64,000 nucleotides of DNA from Agromyces sp. CF514 (GTDB lineage Bacteria > Actinomycetota > Actinomycetes > Actinomycetales > Microbacteriaceae): positions 186,001 through 250,000 of the forward strand of contig NZ_FOZD01000002.1 of NCBI RefSeq assembly GCF_900113185.1, in the 5' to 3' direction. The notes beneath the pieces are model-generated. The model was not told the DNA's origin. It did no database searches and saw nothing but the letters and a program-made list of their open reading frames with translations. This document shows positions 1 to 7,211 of this stretch, one piece after another (position 1 is the first letter of the stretch; each line of letters starts with the position of its first letter). The translations under genes were made by a program, and so were the position numbers.

Positions 1-1
1 C

Positions 2-175
2 AACCTCGGCATCGCGGTCGGGGCGGCCGTCGCGTCGGGGCTGGTCGATGCGTCGGGCGTCGCCTCGCTTCCCGCGTTCGGGGCGACGGTCGTGGCGGCA
101 TCCGTCGTCGGCCTGCTGCTCGCGTTCGGTCGTGGTCGTGGTCGCGCGGCTGCGACGAAGGGCGCCCGCGCCTAA
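2..175 (+). CDS. MFS transporter, C-terminal end (partial)
   Basis: The reading frame is open from the window edge to TAA at 173-175 and encodes about 57 residues. It begins NLGIAVGAAVASGLVDASG, runs into a hydrophobic segment and ends in a basic tail. The NLGIAxGAA start followed by a last membrane helix is typical of helices 11-12 of DHA1/AraJ-type major facilitator drug or sugar efflux proteins. Only the end is present, so the substrate cannot be stated. Its stop codon overlaps the stop of the convergent acetyltransferase gene, leaving no room for a terminator between them. Confidence 0.6.
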   Translation, partial: NLGIAVGAAVASGLVDASGVASLPAFGATVVAASVVGLLLAFGRGRGRAAATKGARA

Positions 176-684
176 AGATCCAGCACGTACCAGAGGATGT
201 CGCCGTGCTCGTCAGCGGTCGTGCGGTCGTGGCGGAACCCGAGCTTGTCGAGCACGCGCTGCGAGGCCGTGTTCGAGGGCCGCGTGGTCGACCGGAGCCT
301 GGCGCGACCGGTCGCCCTCGCCGCAGTGACGACCGCGTCGGCGGCCTCGGTCGCGTAGCCGTGCCCGTGCGCGCTGCGCAGCAGTTCGTAGGCGATCTCG
401 GGCTCGTCGAGGTTCGTTCGGCCGACGACGAGGCCGCAGTACCCGAGGAACTCGTCGGTTCCCCGCACCCGCAGCGTGAGCAGGTGGATGCCGCGTTCCG
501 GCGCGCGCTCGCGTGCATCGCGGATCTCGGCGCGTGCCTCGTCTAGCGTGGGCGGCTCGTCGCCGCGCTCGCCGACGAGGGCGCGGTATCCGGCGGCGTC
601 GGACTCCTCCCAGAGTTGAAGCCTCAGCCGTTCGGTCTCGAGCGAGAAGGGCAGGGGGCCGTATGGCTTCGTCAGGCGGGTCAT
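172..684 (-). CDS. GNAT family N-acetyltransferase
   Basis: This 170-aa protein belongs to the RimJ/RimL-like GNAT acetyltransferases, which move acetyl from acetyl-CoA to an amine. It has the family opening LETERLRLQLW and the late motif NTASQRVLDKLGFRHD, in which a small-molecule or N-terminal acetyltransferase binds CoA. The start at 684 (MTRLTKPYG) is preferred because a TAGCCT -10 box (697-692) lies 7 nt before it, the leaderless pattern seen repeatedly in this window. A longer upstream reading frame exists but has no signal. The substrate is unknown. The gene is convergent with the MFS gene, with overlapping stop codons. Confidence 0.8.
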   Translation of the reverse strand: MTRLTKPYGPLPFSLETERLRLQLWEESDAAGYRALVGERGDEPPTLDEARAEIRDARERAPERGIHLLTLRVRGTDEFLGYCGLVVGRTNLDEPEIAYELLRSAHGHGYATEAADAVVTAARATGRARLRSTTRPSNTASQRVLDKLGFRHDRTTADEHGDILWYVLDL

Positions 685-812
685 CGCATTCAGGCTAACG
701 GGGCGGGGTTCCGAGACGTGGCGCGATCCTTTCGTGCAATGGCGTTCAGGCCACTTCCGCGAACCGACGGACGCGCGCATGGTTGAGGAGTATCCACGAA
801 AGGACCCCACGC

Positions 813-1808
813 ATGACCCGCATCGCGATCAACGGCTTCGGACGCATCGGACGCAACGTCGTCCGCGCACTCATCGAGCGCGACGCCGACCTCGAGCTCG
901 TCGCCGTCAACGACCTGACGTCCCCGGCCGAGCTCGCGCGCCTGCTCAAGTACGACACCGCCGGCGGCCGCTTCGGTCGCTCCGTCGAGGTCGACGGCGA
1001 CGTGCTCGTCATCGACGGCCGCCGCGTGAAGGTGCTCGCCGAGCGCGACCCCGCGAAGCTCCCCTGGGACGAGCTCGGCGTCGACCTCGTGCTCGAGTCG
1101 ACCGGCCGCTTCACCGACGCCGAGGCCGCGAAGGCGCACATCACCGCGGGCGCCAAGAAGGTGCTCGTCTCGGCTCCCGCCAAGGGCGCAGACTCCACGC
1201 TCGTCTACGGCGTGAACACCGACGCCTACAACCCCGAGACCGACGTCATCGTGTCGAACGCCTCGTGCACCACGAACGCGCTCGCGCCGCTCGCGAAGGT
1301 GCTCGACGACCTCGCCGGCATCGAGCACGGCTTCATGACGACCGTGCACGCCTACACGCAGGACCAGAACCTGCAGGACGCCCCCCACTCCGACCCGCGC
1401 CGCGCACGCGCCGCCGCCGAGAACATCGTCCCGTCGTCGACCGGTGCGGCGAAGGCCATCGGCCTCGTGCTCCCGAACCTCGACGGCAAGCTCTCGGGCG
1501 ACGCCATGCGCGTGCCGATCCCCGTGGGCTCGATCGTCGAGCTCAACGCGACCGTCGCCAAGGACGTCACGCGCGACGAGGTGCTCGCCGCCTACCGGGC
1601 CGCCGCCGAGGGACCGCTGCTCGGCGTGCTCGAGTACTCCGACGAGCCGCTCGTGTCGAGCGACATCGTCGGCAACCCGCACTCGTCGATCTTCGACTCC
1701 GAGCTCACGCGCGTCGACGGCAAGCACGTCAAGGTCGTCGCCTGGTACGACAACGAGTGGGGCTTCTCGAACCGCGTGATCGACTCGCTCACGCTGCTCG
1801 GGGCCTGA
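813..1808 (+). CDS. gap: Glyceraldehyde-3-phosphate dehydrogenase, type I
   Basis: GAPDH oxidises glyceraldehyde-3-phosphate to 1,3-bisphosphoglycerate in cytosolic glycolysis. The 331-aa product has the usual length. It shows the NAD-binding start [10 protein letters not shown], Asp34 in AVNDL (NAD preference), the catalytic SNASCTTN motif with Cys152, His179 in TTVHAYT and the C-terminal [11 protein letters not shown]. The start at 813 follows GAAAGGA at 798-804; an in-frame ATG at 783 lacks a ribosome site. The gene is monocistronic and followed by a strong hairpin. It lacks the pgk-tpi neighbours often found beside gap in actinobacteria, so a second glycolytic copy elsewhere is possible. 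Confidence 0.97.
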   Translation: MTRIAINGFGRIGRNVVRALIERDADLELVAVNDLTSPAELARLLKYDTAGGRFGRSVEVDGDVLVIDGRRVKVLAERDPAKLPWDELGVDLVLESTGRFTDAEAAKAHITAGAKKVLVSAPAKGADSTLVYGVNTDAYNPETDVIVSNASCTTNALAPLAKVLDDLAGIEHGFMTTVHAYTQDQNLQDAPHSDPRRARAAAENIVPSSTGAAKAIGLVLPNLDGKLSGDAMRVPIPVGSIVELNATVAKDVTRDEVLAAYRAAAEGPLLGVLEYSDEPLVSSDIVGNPHSSIFDSELTRVDGKHVKVVAWYDNEWGFSNRVIDSLTLLGA

Positions 1809-1844
1809 CACCCAGGCCGATCGCCTGATCGGCCGCACCCGGCT

Positions 1845-1880
1845 CCGAAGGGCCCTCCGTCGACGCGGAGGGCCCTTCGG
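1845..1880 (+). terminator. Terminator hairpin after gap
   Basis: There is a perfect 15-bp inverted repeat (1845-1859 and 1866-1880) with a 6-nt loop, 36 bp past the gap stop. It has no U-tract, as is common in high-GC actinobacteria. It sits between convergent genes and can serve both strands. Confidence 0.85.
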
Positions 1881-1893
1881 CATGTCCGGCGGG

Positions 1894-3234
1894 TCAGGCA
1901 GTCGCCGCGACCGGCCGCGCGAGCGCCGCACCCGCGATCGCGAGCGCTGCGGCGACGATCATCAGAGCCGCCACGGGCCACCAGTGCCCGGTGGCCGAGA
2001 CCAGTGCCGCGGCGAGCAGCGGCGCGATCCCGCCGCCCACGATCGCGCCGGCCTCGCGGCCGAGGGTGAGGCCCGAGTAGCGCACGCCGGGCTCGAAGAG
2101 CGAGGCGAACCACATCGGCTGCACGCCGTCGGCGGCCGTGTTCACGACGCCGATCGCGAGGGCGACGACGCCGATCACGAGCGCCGCCGATCCCGAGTCG
2201 AGGGCGAGGAACAGCGGGACGGCGAGCGCCGCGAGCCCGACGAGCGCCGCGGCCGTGAGCCGGGCGGGGTCGATGCGCTCGCCGATCGCACCCCACCACG
2301 GGCAGAGCACGACGGCGAGTCCCGCGCCGACGAGCAACGCCGTGAGCGCGACCCATCGCTCGAACCCGAGGGTCGACACCGCGTAGCCCAGGCAGAACAC
2401 CGAGACGACGTAGAAGGTCGTGTTCTGGCCGGCGCGCACGAGGAACACCGCGAACACGTTGCGAGGCGTGCGCAGGGCGTCGACGAGCGGATGCCGCGAG
2501 GTGCGGCGCCCGTCGACCAGCGCCGCGAACTCGGGGCTCTCCTCGACGCGCCGGCGCAGCACGATGCCCACGGCGACGAGCACGATGCTGCCGACGAACG
2601 GCACGCGCCAGCCCCACGCGAGGAACTGCGCCTCGTCGAGCACGGCCACGAGCACCGTGAACGCGAGGTTGGCGAGGACCAGGCCCGCGTAGAGCGCGCT
2701 CTGCACGAGGCCGCCGCGGCGCCCCGCGCCGCCGGTCGCGCTCTCGACCGCGAGGAGTGCGGCGCCGCCCCATTCGCCGCCGGTCGCGGCGCCCTGCACG
2801 AGCCGGAGCAGCACGCGCAGCGCGGGTGCGACGACGCCGATTTGGGCGTAGGTCGGCAGCACGCCGATGAGCGTCGTCGCCGCGCCCATGGCCACGAGCG
2901 TGCCGAGCAGCACGGGCTTTCGGCCGAACCGGTCGCCGAGGTACCCCGACGCGAGGCCTCCGATCGGGCGTGCGAGGAACCCGGTCGCGAAGACCGCGAA
3001 GGACAGGAGCACGCCGGTCGCGGGGTCCTCGGCCGGGAAGAACACGGCAGGGAACACGAGTGCGGCCGCTGCGCCGTAGAGGAAGAAGTCGTACCATTCG
3101 AGCGCCGTGCCGATCGAGGCGGCGGCGACCGCGCGCCTCGCTCTGGCCCTCGCGGCCGGTTCGAGCGCCGACGACGGGTCGGGGCCGGTGGGCACCGGCG
3201 GATGGGCAGGGTCGATGCGGGCGCGATCCATCAT
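1894..3234 (-). CDS. MHS-family MFS transporter under a TPP riboswitch (candidate thiamine or precursor importer)
   Basis: This 446-aa inner-membrane transporter has the metabolite:H+ symporter (ProP/ShiA-like) signature ASIGTALEWYDFFLYG, the GYLGDRFGRKPVL loop between helices 2 and 3, and RLVQGAATGGEWGGA in helix 4. Family members import organic acids, shikimate or betaines with protons. This gene sits directly behind a TPP riboswitch whose 3' end supplies the AGGGA ribosome site about 7 nt before the two ATG codons at 3234/3231. From that context I infer import of thiamine, hydroxymethylpyrimidine or thiazole; the protein sequence alone would not suggest it. It is monocistronic and convergent with gap. 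Confidence 0.85.
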   Translation of the reverse strand: MMDRARIDPAHPPVPTGPDPSSALEPAARARARRAVAAASIGTALEWYDFFLYGAAAALVFPAVFFPAEDPATGVLLSFAVFATGFLARPIGGLASGYLGDRFGRKPVLLGTLVAMGAATTLIGVLPTYAQIGVVAPALRVLLRLVQGAATGGEWGGAALLAVESATGGAGRRGGLVQSALYAGLVLANLAFTVLVAVLDEAQFLAWGWRVPFVGSIVLVAVGIVLRRRVEESPEFAALVDGRRTSRHPLVDALRTPRNVFAVFLVRAGQNTTFYVVSVFCLGYAVSTLGFERWVALTALLVGAGLAVVLCPWWGAIGERIDPARLTAAALVGLAALAVPLFLALDSGSAALVIGVVALAIGVVNTAADGVQPMWFASLFEPGVRYSGLTLGREAGAIVGGGIAPLLAAALVSATGHWWPVAALMIVAAALAIAGAALARPVAATA

Positions 3235-3237
3235 CGC

Positions 3238-3331
3238 GACATCCCTTCGCTAGTCCGAACTAGATCAGGTTCGACGGGTGTGATCTCAGCCGCTCGCCCG
3301 ACGGGCGGTGCGCGGCACCCCGTGTCACTGC
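3238..3331 (-). promoter_or_regulatory. TPP riboswitch (THI element)
   Basis: Read on the minus strand, the hallmarks occur in order: a GGGGTGC start of P1/P2, CTGAGA (3289-3284), ACCC, GAACCTGATCTAG (3272-3260) and GCGAAGGGAT (3250-3241). These match the conserved thiamin-pyrophosphate aptamer. The 3' strand GAAGGGA doubles as the Shine-Dalgarno of the transporter gene, so ligand binding probably blocks translation start, and no separate terminator is needed. A tiny overlapping frame (ATG TCG CGA TGA) precedes the true start and ends inside it. Confidence 0.93.
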
Positions 3332-3432
3332 CCGCCAGCATAGCCAAGCGTGCGGACCCGCCGTCGTCGTCGGCTGCCGGCCGTGACGACGAACGGAGGC
3401 CCGGGGCGCGAACCGCACCGGCCCAGCCGGGG

Positions 3433-3822
3433 TCAGACGTTCCGCCCCGGCACCACGCCGGCGTTCGAGACGCCCTCGATCCAGTTCGGCGCCACCGGCA
3501 GCACGAAGCCGACGGAAGGCGCCAGGAGGATCGCGAGCATCGCGTAGGCCATGAGGGCGAACGTGACCACGCCGAGCACGAGTCCGGCGGTCGCGACCCA
3601 CGATCGCGGCTGCTCCGCCTCGCGGAACCGCTGCGCGCCCATGAGCGCGAACCACACGGCGAAGCCGCCGAAGAACGCGACGCCCGCGACGCGCCCGGGC
3701 TCGGCCGCGAGGGGCACGGTGAACGCGACGATGAGGGATGCCGCGCCGAGGCCGAGGCCGACCCAGCTGAAGAAGCGCGCCCATCCGACGCCTGCGGTGT
3801 GCTCGTAGGGGATCATCGCCAC
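3433..3822 (-). CDS. Small integral membrane protein, DUF4190-like architecture
   Basis: This 129-aa protein has three to four hydrophobic helices: about 14-36, 45-62, and 75-100 running toward 110. A short basic/acidic loop REAEQPRSW lies between helix pairs. Paired helices with a central loop recall small actinobacterial membrane proteins of the DUF4190 kind, but no diagnostic motif is visible. The function is unknown. It lies alone between the riboswitch leader and the DMT transporter gene and is transcribed away from the latter. Confidence 0.6.
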   Translation of the reverse strand: MAMIPYEHTAGVGWARFFSWVGLGLGAASLIVAFTVPLAAEPGRVAGVAFFGGFAVWFALMGAQRFREAEQPRSWVATAGLVLGVVTFALMAYAMLAILLAPSVGFVLPVAPNWIEGVSNAGVVPGRNV

Positions 3823-3938
3823 TGATTCTGCCGTGGCCGGGGCCGCCCGCGCGACGATGGGGGCTGCGAGGATCGCCGCGGCCGCGGCATCCGTCGTCGG
3901 CTCGTGACGATGTCGGCCCCATGCGCCAGACTGAGCCG

Positions 3939-4856
3939 GTGACGCGTCGTGGCTTCTTCCTGTTCGCCGCGCTCGGCATCGCGTGGGGCATCCCCTACCT
4001 CTTCATCAAGATCGCGGTGAGCGAGCTCGAGCCGGCGATGGTCGTGCTCGGGCGCTCCGCACTCGCGGCCGTGCTGCTGCTGCCGCTCGCGCTGTTCCGA
4101 CGCGAGGTGGTCGCCGTCGTGCGCCGGTGGAGGCCGATGCTCGCGTACACACTCGTCGAGATCGTGCTGCCGTGGTACTTCCTGAGCTCGGCCGAGCAGC
4201 AGCTGCCGAGTTCGACCGCCGGGCTCCTGCTGGCCGCGGTGCCGTTGGCGGGCGTCGCGATCGCGTTCGTCATGGGCCGGCCCGAACGGCTGACGGGGTC
4301 GAACTGGCTGGGCATCGCCGTGGGCATGCTCGGCGTCGCCGCCCTGGTCGGGCTCGATGTGGCGGGCTCCGACCTCGGTGCGGTCGCCGAGATGTCCGTC
4401 GTGGTCGTCGGCTACGCGCTCGGCCCAGCGATCCTCGCGCGGTGGATGCCCGACCTGCCCGGCATCGGCGTGGTCGCGCTGTCGCTGGCCGCTGCCGCGG
4501 TCATCTACGTGCCGGTCGTGTTCGCGACCTCGGCCTGGCCGACCGCGTGGCCGTCGACCTCGGTCATCGTCTCGATCGTCGTGCTCGCGGTCGTGTGCAG
4601 CGCCCTCGCGTTCGTGCTCATGGTCGCCCTCATCGGCGAGATCGGGCCGGTCAAGGCCACGGCCATCACCTACGTGAACCCGGCCGTCGCGATCGCCGCT
4701 GGCGTGCTCGTGCTCGGCGAGCGCGTCACGGTCTGGACCGTCGTCGGCTTCGTGCTCGTGCTCGCCGGGTCGTACCTCGTCACGCGTCGACGGCGCGAGC
4801 CCGATCCGGCACCGGGCCCTGAAGGCGCGTCGGTCGAGCGGGCCACGCCTGGCTGA
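3939..4856 (+). CDS. EamA/DMT superfamily transporter
   Basis: This protein of about 305 aa has ten predicted helices arranged as two EamA repeats. The N-terminal AALGIAWGIPYLFIKIAV and the second-repeat VKATAITYVNPAVAIAAGVLVLGERV are typical of drug/metabolite exporters such as RhaT or YdcZ relatives, which often export amino acids or metabolites. I prefer the GTG at 3939 because the family normally starts a few residues before RRGFFLFAAL and a weak -10-like CAGACT lies 6 nt before it. ATG 3921 (six residues longer) is the alternative. The substrate is unknown. Confidence 0.85.
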   Translation: MTRRGFFLFAALGIAWGIPYLFIKIAVSELEPAMVVLGRSALAAVLLLPLALFRREVVAVVRRWRPMLAYTLVEIVLPWYFLSSAEQQLPSSTAGLLLAAVPLAGVAIAFVMGRPERLTGSNWLGIAVGMLGVAALVGLDVAGSDLGAVAEMSVVVVGYALGPAILARWMPDLPGIGVVALSLAAAAVIYVPVVFATSAWPTAWPSTSVIVSIVVLAVVCSALAFVLMVALIGEIGPVKATAITYVNPAVAIAAGVLVLGERVTVWTVVGFVLVLAGSYLVTRRRREPDPAPGPEGASVERATPG

Positions 4857-4975
4857 AGGCGGTGCGCGAAAGCGTGGACCATGGCGCATCCGACGACATC
4901 GTTGCGGCGCCATCACCTCCGGAATACCGTGTTGCGCATCCGGCGCCACGGGCGCCGCGCACGAGGAGGTGCGAC

Positions 4976-5161
4976 GTGGATGTCCTCTGGTGGATCATCG
5001 GTCTCGGCGTCATCGCCATGATCGTCGTCTTGTCGGTCAGGGCCCGCGGCAATTCGCGGACGCCGCCGGAAGACCCGGCGGCCGAGCGGGCCGCCCAGGA
5101 ACAGGCGAGGCTCGAGCAGGAGGCTCGCGACCGGATCGGGCCGGGTGAAGGCAGCGTCTGA
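4976..5161 (+). CDS. Small single-pass membrane protein (61 aa)
   Basis: GTG at 4976 is preceded by GAGGAGG (4963-4969) at good spacing, which decides the start. The protein opens MDVLWWIIGLGVIAMIVV, a single membrane helix of about residues 3-22. A cytoplasmic charged tail follows, rich in Glu/Ala/Arg (AAERAAQEQARLEQEARD) and probably a short coiled coil. It has no recognised family. The strong ribosome site and amphipathic tail argue that it is real. Confidence 0.6.
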   Translation: MDVLWWIIGLGVIAMIVVLSVRARGNSRTPPEDPAAERAAQEQARLEQEARDRIGPGEGSV

Positions 5162-5301
5162 CGCTCGCCTCCGTTCTCAACCGCCTCCGCACCGTCGCGG
5201 GCGCCGCAGGCGCGCGAGCCGGCGCCCATCGAGTAGTTTCGGGCGTTCTGCTCTCAGCGGATCCGCGCGACATCCGATCGCCCGCTGGGTAGCCTCGCGA
5301 C

Positions 5302-5724
5302 ATGGACGCGATCCGGCTGCAGACGACCGAGCGGATGCCGCGGCGCGGCGCCGAACGCGAGCGCTCCCCGCTCTGGCGAGAGGCGCTCGGTGCGTTCCTC
5401 CGGCGCGAACGGCTCGAGCAGCGCCGCATCCTGTCCGATGTGGCCGGAGCGGCCGACGTGTCGACGCAGTACCTCTCCGAGATCGAGCGGGGGCGCAAGG
5501 AACCCTCGAGCGAGATCCTCGCCGCCGTGGCCGACGCGCTCGGCCTGACCCTGCTCGACATCGCCGCCGGCGTCGCGGGCGAGCTCGCACGCGACGAGGT
5601 GGCCGCAGCACCGAGGCCGCTCGTGCTGCTCGACCTCACGGCACGCGGCGGGCACTGGCCGGCGCATCACGAGACGTCGGCGCCCGTCGCGGGCTCGATC
5701 CACGACGTCGCCCTCGTCGCCTAG
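5302..5724 (+). CDS. XRE-family regulator of the ClgR/PopR type
   Basis: This 140-aa protein has a helix-turn-helix at about residues 33-90: LGAFLRRERLEQRR, then VAGAADVSTQYLSEIERGRKEPSSEILAAVADALG. The motif SxxYLSEIERGxKEPSSEIL is the hallmark of ClgR and its paralogue PopR, which activate clpP operons in actinobacteria. It is convergent with two clpP genes, so PopR-like control of that pair is likely. The C-terminus ends ALVA. ClgR and PopR carry alanine-type C-terminal degrons recognised by Clp, so this tail may make the activator a substrate of the protease it controls. A TAGCCT -10 box lies 6 nt before the ATG, so the mRNA is probably leaderless. Confidence 0.85.
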   Translation: MDAIRLQTTERMPRRGAERERSPLWREALGAFLRRERLEQRRILSDVAGAADVSTQYLSEIERGRKEPSSEILAAVADALGLTLLDIAAGVAGELARDEVAAAPRPLVLLDLTARGGHWPAHHETSAPVAGSIHDVALVA

Positions 5725-5739
5725 CCCGCGACCGACGAC

Positions 5740-6354
5740 CTAGCCTGCGATCGCCCGGGCCTCGGGCCGCTGCGCTGCGACCACGCGGTCGACGAGCCCA
5801 TACTCGACGGCGCCCGCCGCGTCGAGGATGAGCTCGCGGTCGGTGTCGTGCCGCACCTGCTCGGGCGAGCGCCCGGTGTCGTGGGCGAGCACCTGCTCGA
5901 GCTCACCGCGCACGCGCAGCACCTCGTCGGCGTGGATGATGAGGTCGGGGATCGACCCGCGCCCCTGCGTCGAGGGCTGGTGCAGCACCGCCCGGCCGTG
6001 CCGCAGGATGCCGCGCAGGCCCGGCGCCCCACCCGCGAGCAGCACCGCGGCCGGCCCGCCCGCCTGGCCCACGCACGTCGTCGCGACCGCGGGCCGGATG
6101 TGCTGCATGGTGTCGTAGACCGCGAGCGCCGCCTGCGGCGAGCCGCCGGGGGAGTTGATGTAGAGGTGCACGGGCGACTCCTGGCTGTCGGCCTCGAGGT
6201 GCAGCAGTTGGGCGATCAGCACGTTCGCGACGCCGTCGTCGATCTCGGTGCCGAGCGTGATGATGCGCTCGCCGAGCAGGCGGCTGTACACGTCGACCGT
6301 GCGCTCGGAGTTTCCACGTCGTTCGGTCACGTACGGGATCGTGTAGCCGCTCAT
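5740..6354 (-). CDS. ClpP-like subunit without catalytic serine
   Basis: This 204-aa ClpP homologue has the expected length and fold motifs: RIITLGTEIDD, LYINSPGGSPQAALAVYD, HQP at 125-127 and AVEYGLVDRV. The catalytic block, normally GQAAS, reads VGQAGGPAAVLLAGG, so the nucleophile position is Gly100, and the aspartate position reads TDRE, apparently Glu174. His125 is kept. The protein is therefore probably proteolytically inactive, like ClpR subunits of cyanobacteria and plastids, and would form mixed rings with the active subunit encoded just upstream. Its ATG overlaps that gene's TGA (ATGA at 6351-6354), giving coupled 1:1 synthesis. Confidence 0.93.
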   Translation of the reverse strand: MSGYTIPYVTERRGNSERTVDVYSRLLGERIITLGTEIDDGVANVLIAQLLHLEADSQESPVHLYINSPGGSPQAALAVYDTMQHIRPAVATTCVGQAGGPAAVLLAGGAPGLRGILRHGRAVLHQPSTQGRGSIPDLIIHADEVLRVRGELEQVLAHDTGRSPEQVRHDTDRELILDAAGAVEYGLVDRVVAAQRPEARAIAG

Positions 6355-7034
6355 GCGAGCACCCCCTGGGCCGCAGCGGCTGCCGGATCCGCGAGGCGGT
6401 GCGCCGCGGCATCCGTCTGGAAGCCCGGACCGAGCATGCGACCGCGCGCGCCGGGATAGATGTCGACCGCGTCGTGGACGATCCGGTCGATGAAGCCGTA
6501 CGCGACGGCCTCCTCGGCCGAGACCCACCGGTCGCGCAGCGAGTCCTCGGTGATGCGCTCGATCGGCTGTCCGGTGTGCTCGGCGAGGAGGCCGAGCATG
6601 GTGTCGCGCGTCTCGCGGAGGTCGTCGGCCTGCAGCTCGACGTCGACCGCGGTGCCGCCGATGCCGGCCGAGCCCTGGTGCATGAGGATGCGCGCGTGCG
6701 GCAGCGCGACGCGCTTGCCCGGTGTTCCGGCCGAGAGCAGGAACTGGCCGGCGCTCGCGGCCATGCCGATCGCGACGGTCGCGACGTCGTTCGGGATCGC
6801 CTTCATGACGTCCATGATCGCGAGCATCGCGGTCACCGAGCCGCCGGGGGAGTTGATCCAGAAGGCGATGTCGCGTTCGGGATCCTCGGCCGAGAGCAGG
6901 AGCAGCTGGCTCGTGAGCCGGTTGCCGAGGTTCTGGTCGAGCTCGGTGCCGAGCACGACGACGCGCTGGCGGAACAGCTGGGTCGAGAGGTCCGCATCGA
7001 TCGGATGCAGCGGGGCCTGGGTGTCTTCGCTCAT
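6351..7034 (-). CDS. clpP: ATP-dependent Clp protease proteolytic subunit (active)
   Basis: This is a 227-aa serine protease subunit that degrades proteins fed by ClpX/ClpC ATPases. The triad is visible: Ser94 in GMAASAGQF, His119 in RILMHQGSAG and Asp168 in SLRDRWVSAEEAVAYGFID. The oxyanion/strand motif is FWINSPGGSVTAM. The C-terminus is about 25 residues longer than usual (GRMLGPGFQTDAAAHRLAD and onward). It is the first gene of a two-gene operon with the serine-less paralogue. Next to a PopR/ClgR-like gene, the arrangement resembles Streptomyces clpP3P4-popR rather than the housekeeping clpP1P2-clpX locus. Confidence 0.95.
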   Translation of the reverse strand: MSEDTQAPLHPIDADLSTQLFRQRVVVLGTELDQNLGNRLTSQLLLLSAEDPERDIAFWINSPGGSVTAMLAIMDVMKAIPNDVATVAIGMAASAGQFLLSAGTPGKRVALPHARILMHQGSAGIGGTAVDVELQADDLRETRDTMLGLLAEHTGQPIERITEDSLRDRWVSAEEAVAYGFIDRIVHDAVDIYPGARGRMLGPGFQTDAAAHRLADPAAAAAQGVLA

Positions 7035-7211
7035 GCCTCCAGCGTGCGCCGGGCGGATGCCGCGGGCGAGCGTTTCCTCCGTGGGCAGTGCTGCCCTGGG
7101 CGGAACGACGCGTTCGGTGCGTGGGGGATGCCGCTCGGGCGACCCTCTCGTAGGATCGGTGGTGCGCTTCGGCGCCGCCCCCAACCCGATACCCGACGGC
7201 CAGGAGTCCGA

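Noticed and set aside
1882..3825. A 647-codon open frame opposite the MHS transporter and its leader
   Set aside because: It is a shadow of the high-GC gene on the other strand. It has a low-complexity Arg/Glu/His product, no family match, and it crosses the riboswitch and a second real gene.
6399..7211. N-terminal extension of the HD-protein frame back through the clpP gene
   Set aside because: The extension is antisense to clpP with a typical shadow composition. The GTG at 7212 has a ribosome site.
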